Of a stretch of 64,000 bases of DNA, positions 32,283-41,340 are shown in pieces (position 1 is the first letter of the stretch; every line of letters begins with the position of its first letter). A model generated the notes under the pieces. That model had not been told where the DNA came from, searched no databases, and worked only from the letters and a program-made list of their open reading frames with translations. The position numbers and the translations under genes were made by a program. This stretch comes from Blastomonas fulva (GTDB taxonomy: Bacteria; Pseudomonadota; Alphaproteobacteria; Sphingomonadales; Sphingomonadaceae): the NCBI RefSeq assembly GCF_003431825.1, contig NZ_CP020083.1:806001-870000 (forward strand). Reading direction: 5' to 3'.

Positions 32283-33146
32283 ATGTTCGCTGCTATTGGC
32301 TTTGTCGTCCTGATTGTCATGGTGTTCGGCGGTTTCATTATCGCCGGGGGCAGCATGGGCGTCATCCTGCACGCCTTGCCGCTGGAAATGATGATCATCG
32401 GCGGCGCAGCTGCGGGCTCCATGCTGATCGGCAACTCCGGATCGCACCTCAAGGCCATCGGCGGCGGCGTCATGACGGCGTTCAAGGGCTCCAAATACAA
32501 GAAGCAGGATTTTCTCGACTGCATCTTCCTGGTGTCCAAGCTGATGAAGATGCTGCGCACGGAAGGCCCGGTGGCACTGGAACCGCATATCGAGGATCCG
32601 GCCAGCTCGCCGGTGTTTTCCGAATATCCCACGCTGCTCAAGGATTCGACGCTGGTCCACCTGATCTGCGATTCGCTGCGTCTGGTCGTCGTCTCGTCGG
32701 GCCAGCTCGATCCGCACGCGGTGGAGGACGTCGTCGATCAGGCGATCAAGACCCACCATCATGAAGCCATCGCACCTGCCGACGGCCTGCAGAACCTCGC
32801 CGATGCGCTGCCCGCACTGGGCATCGTCGCGGCGGTTCTCGGCATCGTCAAGACGATGGGTTCGATCGACAAGCCGCCCGCCATTCTGGGCGAGATGATC
32901 GGTTCGGCACTGGTGGGAACGTTCCTGGGGATTTTCCTGGCCTATGGCCTGGTCGGTCCGCTTGCCAACCGCTGCCGCCAGGTGATCGAGGCCGATGGCG
33001 CGATGTACCACGTTGCCAAACAGATCATCATCGCATCCTTGCACGGCCACCCGCAGCCGCTGGTCATCGAGGCCGCGCGCTCGAGCCTGGGCCATGCCAA
33101 CCAGCCGACGTTCGCCGACGTGTTCGACGGCATGCGGGGTCGTTAA
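32283..33146 (+). CDS. motA: Flagellar motor stator protein MotA
   Basis: MotA forms the pentameric part of the main proton-driven stator and pushes on FliG. The start ATG 32283 (MFAAIGFVVLIVMVFGGFII) has GAGGGA 6 nt upstream and gives 287 residues; an upstream in-frame ATG at 32238 lacks a ribosome site. Four transmembrane helices are visible, two near residues 3-50 and two near 170-225 (ALPALGIVAAVLGIVKTMGS and ALVGTFLGIFLAYGLVGPLA) with the conserved prolines, separated by the large cytoplasmic loop. It is followed by motB after 3 nt. Confidence 0.97.
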   Translation: MFAAIGFVVLIVMVFGGFIIAGGSMGVILHALPLEMMIIGGAAAGSMLIGNSGSHLKAIGGGVMTAFKGSKYKKQDFLDCIFLVSKLMKMLRTEGPVALEPHIEDPASSPVFSEYPTLLKDSTLVHLICDSLRLVVVSSGQLDPHAVEDVVDQAIKTHHHEAIAPADGLQNLADALPALGIVAAVLGIVKTMGSIDKPPAILGEMIGSALVGTFLGIFLAYGLVGPLANRCRQVIEADGAMYHVAKQIIIASLHGHPQPLVIEAARSSLGHANQPTFADVFDGMRGR

Positions 33147-33149
33147 GCC

Positions 33150-34127
33150 ATGGCCGCCAAGCGCAAGCCCGATCCGGTCGAGAATGTTCGCCCGATCATC
33201 GTCAAGAAGATCATCGAGGAAGGCCATGGCGGCCATCACGGCGGTGCTTGGAAGGTGGCCTATGCCGACTTCGTGACCGCAATGATGGCGTTCTTCCTGC
33301 TGATGTGGCTGCTTGGCGCCACCGAGGAAAAGGACCGCAAGGCGATTGCCGACTATTTCGCGCCCACGATGGTGCAGTTGAAGAACGGCAGCGCGGGCAC
33401 CAACGGCCTGTTCGGCGGCGAATCGATCGTCGATCGCGACAGCTATGCCAAGCGCGCGTCACAGACCGGCACCCGAGCGATCACCATTCCGCAGGATGCA
33501 ACCGGCACCAATGACGACAAGGGCAAGGCGGCACGCAGCGCGCAGCAGGCGCAGTTCGAGCAGCTGAAGAAGGAAATCGAGCAGCGGCTAGAAGCGCGCA
33601 AGGACCTGCAGAAGCTGATGAAGAACGTCCGCTTCACCGACACGCGCGAGGGTCTGCGGATCGATCTGGTCGACGAGGCGGACTTCAGCATGTTCGCATT
33701 GTCCACCGACGCACTGGTGCCCAAGGCCGCCGAACTGCTGCGCGAGGTGGCGCAGGTCATCAACGGCATGCCCAATCCGGTGATCATCCGCGGGCACACC
33801 GATGCGCTGCCTTATGCCTCGGGCAAGACGATGAACAACTGGATGCTCTCGACCGCGCGCGCCGAGGCGACCCGCAAGGCGCTGGTGGTGGGCGGGATCA
33901 ACCCCGGCCAGGTCGCGCGCATCGAGGGCGTGGCCGACAAGGAGCCGTTCAACCCGCAGGACCGCAACGATCCCGCCAACCGCCGCATGTCGATCACGCT
34001 TGCCTTTACGGGCAGCGCAGCCGGCGCGGCTGGTGCATCGGGAGCACCTCTGCCCGGAAGCTCAGGCGGATCGACCGCGCCTGCCCTGCCTTCAAGGCCG
34101 GTACCGGCACCGGTGCCGAAGAAATAG
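33150..34127 (+). CDS. motB: Flagellar motor stator protein MotB
   Basis: MotB anchors the stator to peptidoglycan and carries the proton-binding Asp. In this 325-residue protein the single transmembrane helix reads WKVAYADFVTAMMAFFLLMW (about residues 34-53) with the key Asp in YADF. The OmpA-like domain (about residues 160-290) contains IIRGHTDALPYASGKTMNNW and LSTARAEATRKALVVGGINP. The tail is Ala/Gly/Pro-rich. It lies 3 nt after motA and its stop is only 5 nt from the convergent brnA stop, the right boundary of the flagellar island. Confidence 0.97.
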   Translation: MAAKRKPDPVENVRPIIVKKIIEEGHGGHHGGAWKVAYADFVTAMMAFFLLMWLLGATEEKDRKAIADYFAPTMVQLKNGSAGTNGLFGGESIVDRDSYAKRASQTGTRAITIPQDATGTNDDKGKAARSAQQAQFEQLKKEIEQRLEARKDLQKLMKNVRFTDTREGLRIDLVDEADFSMFALSTDALVPKAAELLREVAQVINGMPNPVIIRGHTDALPYASGKTMNNWMLSTARAEATRKALVVGGINPGQVARIEGVADKEPFNPQDRNDPANRRMSITLAFTGSAAGAAGASGAPLPGSSGGSTAPALPSRPVPAPVPKK

Positions 34128-34132
34128 GAAGA

Positions 34133-34408
34133 CTAAAGCCCGGCTGCGCGGCGCAGGGCATCGTTCATCCGGGTCTGCCAGCCCGGTCCGGCCGCCTTGA
34201 ACTTCTCGATCACCTCACGATCGAGGCGCAAGGCCACCTGCTGCTTGGAATCAGCCTTGGTAGAGCCTTTCGGCCTGCCCGGCTGGCGCACGAGAAGCGC
34301 GATCCGTTCAGCGTCGAACAATTCATCGGCTGGCCGGGCAAGTCCGAAATCTTCCTCGGTCCATTCCGGATTTTCATCGAAATCGTGGGGAGGTTTAGGC
34401 TTGCTCAT
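34133..34408 (-). CDS. brnA: BrnA-type antitoxin
   Basis: The product (91 residues from ATG 34408, MSKPKPPHDFDENPEWTEED) has an acidic N-terminal part that would wrap the toxin and a C-terminal ribbon-helix-helix DNA-binding part, QQVALRLDREVIEKFKAAGP then WQTRMNDALRRAAGL, matching the BrnA family. It overlaps the brnT end by 14 nt. An AAAAGGAAA site sits about 11 nt before this ATG; an in-frame ATG at 34429 has none. BrnA proteins neutralise BrnT and repress their own operon. Confidence 0.88.
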   Translation of the reverse strand: MSKPKPPHDFDENPEWTEEDFGLARPADELFDAERIALLVRQPGRPKGSTKADSKQQVALRLDREVIEKFKAAGPGWQTRMNDALRRAAGL

Positions 34409-34658
34409 ATCGGCGCATTTCCTTTTCATGGGCCCGGCGAAAACTGATCAGGCGAAATCCATCATCGGTTTGCGTGAAGACAATGCAGTGGCCCTGGCCA
34501 TCGATCCGGCCAAAGGCACGGTATCGGATCTCGCCATAGTCGAACCGGTCATCCACACGGATTTCGGGGTCGGTATCGAAACCTGCAAAATCTTCAAACG
34601 ACAGCCCATGCTGGGCCACGTTCAGCCGGTCTTTTGCGGGGTCGCAGGTGATTTCCAC
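34395..34658 (-). CDS. brnT: BrnT-type toxin (RelE-like ribonuclease)
   Basis: The 87-residue product has the BrnT layout: CDPAKDRLNVAQHGLSFEDF at the start, GEIRYRAFGRIDGQGHCIVF in the middle and FRLISFRRAHEKEMRRYEQA at the end, including the Arg/His-rich catalytic region of the family. Known BrnT proteins cleave RNA and stop translation. The start is GTG 34658, with no good ribosome site, preceded by an AT-rich stretch (34650-34685) that probably holds the promoter and BrnA operator. Toxin before antitoxin is the usual brnTA order. Confidence 0.88.
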   Translation of the reverse strand: MEITCDPAKDRLNVAQHGLSFEDFAGFDTDPEIRVDDRFDYGEIRYRAFGRIDGQGHCIVFTQTDDGFRLISFRRAHEKEMRRYEQA

Positions 34659-34713
34659 CTATTTAATGTAGATGCAATTTAAGCCACGCGCAAGACGCGT
34701 CCATCGCCGTCGA

Positions 34714-35547
34714 TCACACCACCCGCCCCGCGCGCCCGGCCAGTTCGACGACATAGTGCCAGGCGATGCGGCCCGAGCGGGCGCCGCGCTGTTTTGACCA
34801 GCGCAGTGCGTCTTCGGTGTCGAAATGCAGACCATACGCCTGCGCATAGCCAGCGATCATCGCGAGGTATGTGTCCTGATCGCAGGCATGGAAGCCGAGG
34901 CTCAGCCCGAACCGGTCGGCGAGCGCCATCCGGTCGTCGACCGCATCGCGCGGGTTGAGCGGATCGTCCTGTTCGCTCATATGCCGCTCGACGATCGCGC
35001 GGCGATTGGAGGTGACGGCAAGACGGACGTTGCCGGGGCGTGCCATTGCGCCGCCCTCCAGCAGCGAGCGGAGCGACCGCGCCGCGCTGCTCGCCTCGGG
35101 CCCATCGAAGCCGATATCGTCGATGAACACGACAAAGCGACGCTCGATGATGCCGAGCTGGTCGAACAAGGCGGGGAGCGTGGCGAGCGCGTCGGGTCCG
35201 CCGCCTGCCTGTACCAGCGCGATGGGTGCGTCTTTCGCCTGCAGCGCGGCGACCGCCGCCTTGACCAAGGCCGACTTTCCCATGCCGCGCGCGCCCCAGA
35301 GCAGCGCGTCGTGCGCAGGAAGCCCGGCGGCATGACGCCGGATGTTTTCGGCAAGGCTCGCCTTCTGCGCATCGATACCGACCAGCCGGTTGAGGGAGAC
35401 GGCCTGCAGGTCGCGCACCGCAAGCCCGGTGGCCCCGCTCCAGACATAGGCAGGCGCGGCGTTCCAGTCTGTCGGCGGCAGCGGCGGCGGCGCCATGCGC
35501 TCGAGCGCAGCGGCGATGCGGGCGAGGGGGTCGGTGGGGTCAGTCAT
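34714..35547 (-). CDS. DUF815-type AAA ATPase
   Basis: A 277-residue cytoplasmic P-loop protein of the DUF815 family. The Walker A motif is WGARGMGKSALVKA (about residues 84-97) and the Walker B strand RFVVFIDDIGFDGPEASSAA (about 136-155); a sensor-like ASNRR-type element (AVTSNRRAIVERHM) follows. The C-terminal part includes RFGLSLGFHACDQDTYLAMI, typical of the family. Its biochemical role is not established. It stands alone, convergent to nothing and divergent from none; the brnT promoter region lies just downstream. Confidence 0.85.
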   Translation of the reverse strand: MTDPTDPLARIAAALERMAPPPLPPTDWNAAPAYVWSGATGLAVRDLQAVSLNRLVGIDAQKASLAENIRRHAAGLPAHDALLWGARGMGKSALVKAAVAALQAKDAPIALVQAGGGPDALATLPALFDQLGIIERRFVVFIDDIGFDGPEASSAARSLRSLLEGGAMARPGNVRLAVTSNRRAIVERHMSEQDDPLNPRDAVDDRMALADRFGLSLGFHACDQDTYLAMIAGYAQAYGLHFDTEDALRWSKQRGARSGRIAWHYVVELAGRAGRVV

Positions 35548-35566
35548 GTCCTAGTCCCCATTTTCC

Positions 35567-35649
35567 TCACCCCCGCGGAGGCGGGGGCCCCGCTGCCTTC
35601 TCGGCACAAAGCGCAGAAGCGGGATTCCCGCGTTCGCGGGAATGACGGG
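35567..35649. repeat. Short palindromic repeat (CCCGTCATTCCCGC type)
   Basis: Two hairpins, CCCCCGCGGAGGCGGGGG and TTCCCGCGTTCGCGGGAA, make up most of this intergenic block. The right half, read on the other strand, matches the left half of the repeat at 47862-47946. Confidence 0.75.
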
Positions 35650-35675
35650 AAAAGGCGTTCGGAGACAGAAACCCC

Positions 35676-37412
35676 TCACCCCGCCAGGGCTTCGGCATCG
35701 AGCGCGTAAAGCAGCTCCGCGCCCGCCATCGCCGCGGCCTTCAGCCCGCTTGCCTCGGGCACCATGCGATCCAGATAAAAACGCGTCGTGACCAGCTTGG
35801 CGCTGAGGAAGTCGGCATTGCCCTCGCCTGCGTCCAGCATCGCCTCGGCGGCGCGTTGCTGCTTGAGCATCAGCCAGCCGCTCGTCATCACCGCCATCAT
35901 CGTGCAATAGGGATAGCTTCCCGCGAGCCGGTCATCGACGCTCGCGCCCACCATGTATTCGGTGACCTCGGCGCAATCGCCCGCCAGCGCCGAGAGCGCA
36001 GGATGGTTGCCGCAATCGGCCTGCACATTGGCGATCAGCGAGCGCACGACATCGCCGCCGCCCATGCCCAGCTTGCGCCCGACAAGGTCCGCCGCCTGGA
36101 TGCCGTTGGTGCCCTCGTAAATCTGCGCGATCCGGATATCGCGGTAATATTGCGCCGCGCCGGTCTCCTCAACATAGCCCATGCCGCCATGCACCTGCAC
36201 GCCCAATGAGGCGATCTCACTGCCCATGTCGGTGCCATAGGTCTTGGCGAGCGGGGTCAGCAGATCGACCATGTCGCGCGCGCCGTCGACGCCCAGGTTC
36301 GCGCGGTCGACATAGCCCGATGCGAAATAGAGCAATGCACGGATCGCCTCGGTGCCCGCCTTCATCCGCAGCAGCATGCGGCGGACATCGGGATGCTCGA
36401 TGATCGCGACGGGATCGCGGCCGCCACCGGCGCGCGCCGACTGCACGCGCTCGCGCGCGAACCACATCGCCTTCTGCGTCGCGCCCTCGGCAATCTGCAC
36501 GCCCTGCAGCCCCACATTGAGCCGCGCGTTGTTCATCATCGTGAACATCGCGCGCATTCCGCCGAATTCGGGGCCGATTAGCTCGCCGATGCTTTCCCCT
36601 TCCTCGCCGAACTGCAGCACGCAGGTGGGCGAGGCGTTGATCCCCATCTTGTGCTCGATCGACACGGTCTTGACGCCGTTCGCCTCGCCGGGATTGCCGT
36701 CTGCATCGAGCCGGTACTTGGGGACGAGGAACAGCGAGATGCCCTTGGTGCCCGCAGGCGCATCGGGGGTGCGCGCCAGCACCAGGTGGATGATATTGTC
36801 GGCCATGTCATGGTCGCCGAACGAGATGTAGATCTTCTGCCCCTTGATTGCATAGGTGCCGTCGCCGCGCGGGGTGGCGGTGGCGCGCAAGGCCCCCACA
36901 TCGCTGCCCGCCTGCGGTTCTGTGAGGTTCATCGTGCCGGTCCACTCGCCGGTCGCGAGCCTGGGGAGATACAGAGCCTGCTGCTCTGCGCTGCCATGAT
37001 GGTGCAGCGCCTCGATCGCGCCGACGGTGAGGATCGGGCAGAGCGCGAACGCCATGTTGGCCGCGCCCAGCGAATCCAGCGCGACGGTGGCGAGCGAAAA
37101 CGGCAGGCCTTGGCCGCCATGATCGGCAGGAGCGCTCAGCGCGCTCCATCCGGCCTCGACATAATGCTGATACGCGTCGCGAAAGCCTTCGGGCATCTTC
37201 ACCGCGCCATCGATCAGCCTTGCGCCCACGGTGTCGCCGATGCGGTACAGCGGCGCGAACTCGCCCGCCGCAAACTCGCCCACGCCCTCGACGATCGCCT
37301 CGACCAGATCGGGGGTCGCCTCGGCAAAGCGTTCGAACGACGCCAGCTCCTCGATGCCGGTGATGGTCTTGAGCACGAACAGCTGTTCGGTGGTCGGTGC
37401 GCTGAATGTCAT
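35676..37412 (-). CDS. Acyl-CoA dehydrogenase with extra C-terminal domain (DmdC-like)
   Basis: An FAD-dependent enzyme that forms an alpha-beta double bond in acyl-CoA. The 578-residue protein is longer than ordinary acyl-CoA dehydrogenases (about 380); it has the core blocks GTMNLTEPQAGSDVGALRAT and YVEETGAAQYYRDIRIAQIY then EGTNGIQAADLVGRKL, and a C-terminal extension of about 120 residues like that of the DmdC/AcdA group. Substrate cannot be read from sequence; fatty acids or methylmercaptopropionate-type substrates are both known in the group. It is divergent from the threonylcarbamoyl-AMP synthase gene. Confidence 0.9.
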   Translation of the reverse strand: MTFSAPTTEQLFVLKTITGIEELASFERFAEATPDLVEAIVEGVGEFAAGEFAPLYRIGDTVGARLIDGAVKMPEGFRDAYQHYVEAGWSALSAPADHGGQGLPFSLATVALDSLGAANMAFALCPILTVGAIEALHHHGSAEQQALYLPRLATGEWTGTMNLTEPQAGSDVGALRATATPRGDGTYAIKGQKIYISFGDHDMADNIIHLVLARTPDAPAGTKGISLFLVPKYRLDADGNPGEANGVKTVSIEHKMGINASPTCVLQFGEEGESIGELIGPEFGGMRAMFTMMNNARLNVGLQGVQIAEGATQKAMWFARERVQSARAGGGRDPVAIIEHPDVRRMLLRMKAGTEAIRALLYFASGYVDRANLGVDGARDMVDLLTPLAKTYGTDMGSEIASLGVQVHGGMGYVEETGAAQYYRDIRIAQIYEGTNGIQAADLVGRKLGMGGGDVVRSLIANVQADCGNHPALSALAGDCAEVTEYMVGASVDDRLAGSYPYCTMMAVMTSGWLMLKQQRAAEAMLDAGEGNADFLSAKLVTTRFYLDRMVPEASGLKAAAMAGAELLYALDAEALAG

Positions 37413-37460
37413 GTCTTTTCCCTGCTGTGCCTTGCGTCCTCGCGCTGTATAGGCACCAAC

Positions 37461-38426
37461 ATGCCCGCTTCCAAGCCTTCAGACACGCAGATCATGCCCG
37501 CCGACGACGCCGCGATCGCCCGCGCGGTGGCGATCCTGCGCGAAGGCCGTCCGGTCGCGCTGCCCACCGAAACGGTCTATGGCCTCGCCGCGGATGCCGC
37601 GCGCGCCGATGCCGTAGCGGCGATCTATCGCACCAAGGGCAGGCCCGATTTCAACCCGCTGATCGTGCACGTGCCGGATATGGACGCCGCGCGGCGCCTC
37701 GCCTTTTTCGACGAGCGTGCAGAAAAACTTGGCCAAGCCTTCTGGCCGGGTCCGCTGACATTGGTCCTGCCGCTGGCGGACGACGCATCGGTTGCTCCTG
37801 CTGTGACCGCCGGCCTGGCGACAATCGCGCTGCGCTGCCCGGCGCACCCGGTGATGCGCGGCGTGCTGACCGCTGGCGGCATGTTGCTCGCCGCGCCCTC
37901 GGCCAACCGAAGCGGGGGGATAAGCCCGACCACCGCGGCGCATGTCGCAGCAAGCCTGGGCGATGCCGTTCCTCTGATCCTGGATGGCGGACCGTGCACC
38001 GCAGGGCTGGAATCGACGATAGTTGCGCTGCGCAACTTTGGGGGCGCCGCGGCAGGCTGGCAGCTGCTGCGCCCGGGCCCGATCGACCCCGCTGAAATCG
38101 CTGCGCTGCTGGGCGAGGCCCCGCTGCCGCTGACCGATCACGCGATCGAGGCGCCCGGACAGCTCGCCAGCCATTATGCGCCGAGCAAGCCCGTGCGATT
38201 GGGCGCGGCGCAGGCCGGGCCGGACGAATGGCTGATCGGCTTTGGCGAGGTTCAGGGCGACGACACGCTGTCTGCAGCCGGCGATCTCGCCGAGGCGGCG
38301 GCGAACCTCTATGCCGCGCTGCATCGCGCCGATGCTTCGCCCCGGCTGCGCATCGCGGTGGCGCCGGTGCCGGGCGACGGCATGGGCGCTGCGATCAACG
38401 ACCGGTTGCGCCGCGCGGCCGCCTAG
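37461..38426 (+). CDS. tsaC: L-threonylcarbamoyladenylate synthase (Sua5/TsaC)
   Basis: The enzyme makes threonylcarbamoyl-AMP for the t6A modification of ANN-reading tRNAs. The 321-residue product has the YrdC domain (about residues 12-200) with LPTETVYGLAADAARADAVA and IYRTKGRPDFNPLIVHV, then LLAAPSANRSGGISPTTA, and the smaller C-terminal Sua5 domain (about 225-321), so it is the long Sua5 form. ATG 37461 is used; ATG 37494 is possible. TsaB, a partner in the next step, is encoded at 53035-53697. Confidence 0.95.
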   Translation: MPASKPSDTQIMPADDAAIARAVAILREGRPVALPTETVYGLAADAARADAVAAIYRTKGRPDFNPLIVHVPDMDAARRLAFFDERAEKLGQAFWPGPLTLVLPLADDASVAPAVTAGLATIALRCPAHPVMRGVLTAGGMLLAAPSANRSGGISPTTAAHVAASLGDAVPLILDGGPCTAGLESTIVALRNFGGAAAGWQLLRPGPIDPAEIAALLGEAPLPLTDHAIEAPGQLASHYAPSKPVRLGAAQAGPDEWLIGFGEVQGDDTLSAAGDLAEAAANLYAALHRADASPRLRIAVAPVPGDGMGAAINDRLRRAAA

Positions 38427-38506
38427 GTCCTGCGCCTGCCGGGGCAAACACCGCGCGCCCCGAAAACGGCGTGACGCGGCCTGCGCCGGGCATTAGGGTT
38501 GCGGCC

Positions 38507-41140
38507 ATGGCAGACATCCAACCCGCAACCGCCACTCCGGCATCGCTTCAGGCCCCGGCCGAACCCGTGGTCATCCGCCGCGCCGATTACCAGCCGCCCG
38601 ACTGGTGGGTGAAGACGGTCGCGCTCGAATTCGACCTCGATCTGTCCGCCACCCAGGTGTCCGCCACGCTGCAGATCGAGCGCAATGGCGATCACGAGCG
38701 GCCGCTGCGGCTGGACTGCGACGGCGCGCTGCCCGGCTCGATCAGCGTGGATGGGGTGGCAGCCAACTGGCGTCACGAGGGCGACGGGATCGCGGTCGAT
38801 GTCTCCGCCCCCCGCGCCACCGTGCACCTCACCACGCAGATCGCGCCTGATACCAATACCCAGCTGATGGGTCTGTTCGCCTCGAACGGCATGCTGTGCA
38901 CCCAGTGCGAGGCCGAGGGCTTCCGCCGGATCATCCCGTTCGTCGACCGGCCCGACAACATGGCGGTGTACGAGGTGCTGCTGCGCGCCGACAAGGCCCG
39001 CTTCCCGGTGCTGCTCGCCAACGGGGCGCTGGTCGATGCCGGCGATCTCGAAGACGGGCGCCACTACGCCCGCTGGCACGATCCGCACCCCAAGCCGAGC
39101 TATCTGTTCGCATTGGTCGCGGGCGATCTGGTGGCAACACGCGACCATTTCACCACCAGGAGCGGTGCGCCGGTCGAGCTTGCGATCTATGTCCGCGAGG
39201 GCGACGAGGGCCGCACCGCGCATGCGATGCAGGCGCTCAAGGCCTCGATGGAATGGGACGAGCGCGTCTATGGCCTGGAATACGACCTGCCGGTGTTCAA
39301 CATCGTTGCGGTCAGCGATTTCAATATGGGGGCGATGGAGAACAAGGGCCTCAACATCTTCAACTCGCGCTACATCCTGGCCGATCCCGATACCGCGACC
39401 GATTATGATTACGACGCCATCGAGGGCGTGGTCGCGCACGAGTATTTCCACAACTGGTCGGGCAACCGCGTCACCTGCCGCGACTGGTTCCAGCTGAGCC
39501 TGAAAGAGGGCTTCACGGTCTATCGCGACCAGTGCTTTTCCGCCGACATGGGGTCGGAAGCGGTCAAAAGGATCGAGGACGTAAGGATGCTGCGCGCGAC
39601 GCAGTTTCCCGAGGATGCCGGGCCGCTGGCGCACCCGATCCGCCCCGACAGCTATATGGAGATCAGCAACTTCTACACCTCGACGATCTACAACAAGGGT
39701 GCCGAAGTCATCCGCATGATGGCGACGATGGCGGGGCCCGAGCGCTTTCGCGCGGGCTGCGACCTGTATTTCGCGCGCCACGACGGCGAAGCTGCGACCT
39801 GCGAGCAGTTCGTCCGGGCAATGGAGGACGGCGCCGGGCTCGATCTTGGCCAGTTCCGCCGCTGGTACGAACAGGCGGGCACCCCGCAGGTGCAGGCGCG
39901 GCTCGAACATGATGCCGACAGCGCGACCGCGACTCTGCATCTGCGCCAGCAATTCTCGCCCACCCCAGGCCAGCAGGACAAGCCGCTGATGCCGATCCCG
40001 CTGCGCACCGCGCTGATCGATCGCGACATGAAGGCGCATCGCGGCGAGCAGCTGGTGCTGCTTACCCAGAGCGAGCAGAGCGTGACCTTTACCGGCTTTG
40101 CCCGCCCGCCGGTGCTGTCGATCAACCGTGGCTTTTCCGCACCAGTGACGATGGATGTCGCGCGGCGCAGCGGCGACCTGTTGTTTCTGGTGCGCCACGA
40201 TGATGATCCGTTCGCCCGCTATGAGGCGCTGCAGCAATTGGTGATCGACCGTCTGATCGCGGATATCGGCGAAGAGGGCGCCGCAGCCGAGCGCGCCGCG
40301 GCGCTTGAGGACATATTGTCGGTGTTCGGCGATCTGGTCAGCGACCAGAGGCTCGACGATTCGATGCGCACCGAGATCCTCAGCCTGCCGACCGAGGCGT
40401 TCCTGGGCGAGCAGATGCTGATCGTGCGCCCCGAGGCGATCCATGATGCGCGCCGCGCCCTGCGCAAGGCGATCGGGACGCGGCTGATCGACCAGTGGCG
40501 GATCGTGCACGAACGCGCCTCGGCTGTGCCCTATTCGCTCAGCCGCGAGGCGCGCGGCGCGCGCAAGATCAAGTCGCTGGCCTTGGGCTATATCGCCTCG
40601 GCCGAAGCCGCCGATGCCGCGACCATCGCCTTTGGCCAGTTCGCGCAGGCCGACAACATGACCGACCGGCAGGGCGCGACGATGGTGCTGGCGAGCATGG
40701 CCTGCGACGAACGCGAGACCGCGCTCGACAGCTTCTACAACCGCTATCAGGGCAATGCGCTGGTCATCGACAAATGGTTCTCGCTGCAGACCGGCTCGTC
40801 GCACGCCAAGGTGTACGAGCAGACTCTCGAGCTTATCCGGCACAAGGATTTCACGCTGACCAACCCCAACCGGGTGCGCGCGCTCTACTGGCCGTTCGTC
40901 TCAAACCAGGCGGCGTTCCATCATGCCAGCGGACGCGGCTATGAGCTGCTGACGGACCTCATCCTGCGGCTGGACCCGATCAACCCGCAGACCACCGCGC
41001 GCTTCATCGCACCTTTGGGTCGCTGGCGGCGGTTCGACGAGGATCGGGCGGCAAAGATGCGCGGGTGCCTCGAGCGAATCCTCGCGCAGCCAGGGCTTTC
41101 GAAGGACACGACGGAACAGGTAGTGAAGAGCCTTGAATAG
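38507..41140 (+). CDS. pepN: Aminopeptidase N
   Basis: A zinc metallopeptidase of family M1 that removes N-terminal residues from peptides in the cytoplasm. From ATG 38507 (MADIQPATATPASLQAP) it has 877 residues, the E. coli PepN size. The substrate-binding GAMEN motif is at about residues 275-279, followed by the zinc site HEYFHN near 311 and the third ligand Glu in KEGFTVYRDQ. The C-terminal domain is of the PepN type. A frame open upstream of the ATG belongs to the tsaC region and is not PepN-like. Confidence 0.97.
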   Translation: MADIQPATATPASLQAPAEPVVIRRADYQPPDWWVKTVALEFDLDLSATQVSATLQIERNGDHERPLRLDCDGALPGSISVDGVAANWRHEGDGIAVDVSAPRATVHLTTQIAPDTNTQLMGLFASNGMLCTQCEAEGFRRIIPFVDRPDNMAVYEVLLRADKARFPVLLANGALVDAGDLEDGRHYARWHDPHPKPSYLFALVAGDLVATRDHFTTRSGAPVELAIYVREGDEGRTAHAMQALKASMEWDERVYGLEYDLPVFNIVAVSDFNMGAMENKGLNIFNSRYILADPDTATDYDYDAIEGVVAHEYFHNWSGNRVTCRDWFQLSLKEGFTVYRDQCFSADMGSEAVKRIEDVRMLRATQFPEDAGPLAHPIRPDSYMEISNFYTSTIYNKGAEVIRMMATMAGPERFRAGCDLYFARHDGEAATCEQFVRAMEDGAGLDLGQFRRWYEQAGTPQVQARLEHDADSATATLHLRQQFSPTPGQQDKPLMPIPLRTALIDRDMKAHRGEQLVLLTQSEQSVTFTGFARPPVLSINRGFSAPVTMDVARRSGDLLFLVRHDDDPFARYEALQQLVIDRLIADIGEEGAAAERAAALEDILSVFGDLVSDQRLDDSMRTEILSLPTEAFLGEQMLIVRPEAIHDARRALRKAIGTRLIDQWRIVHERASAVPYSLSREARGARKIKSLALGYIASAEAADAATIAFGQFAQADNMTDRQGATMVLASMACDERETALDSFYNRYQGNALVIDKWFSLQTGSSHAKVYEQTLELIRHKDFTLTNPNRVRALYWPFVSNQAAFHHASGRGYELLTDLILRLDPINPQTTARFIAPLGRWRRFDEDRAAKMRGCLERILAQPGLSKDTTEQVVKSLE

Positions 41141-41142
41141 GT

Positions 41143-41324
41143 CCTTCTCCCGGTGGGAGAAGGATACGAAGCCTTGCAGATCCTGAGCTTGTCGAAGGAG
41201 ATGCTAGGCGCAGTTGGATGAGGGTGACGGGCGGTTGCCCTATAGCCGCCCTGCCCTCACCCAGCTTCGACTAATTCGCTGCGCTCATAAGTCTGCGCAG
41301 CCCTCTCCCTCCACGGGAGAGGGG
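41143..41324. repeat. Large palindromic intergenic repeat
   Basis: The block starts with hairpin CCTTCTCCCGGTGGGAGAAGG and ends with a CCCTCTCCC/GGGAGAGGG hairpin. Internal segments GGCGCAGTTGGATGAGGGTG and CCCTCACCCAGCTTCGACTA are the same as in the repeat at 60228-60395, which is in inverted orientation. The internal hairpin loops differ between copies. Confidence 0.85.
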
Positions 41325-41340
41325 TAACGGGAAACGCATC

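Noticed and set aside
38423..40843. A long minus-strand open frame opposite pepN
   Set aside because: Antisense of a clear aminopeptidase N with all catalytic motifs; no ribosome site or domain.
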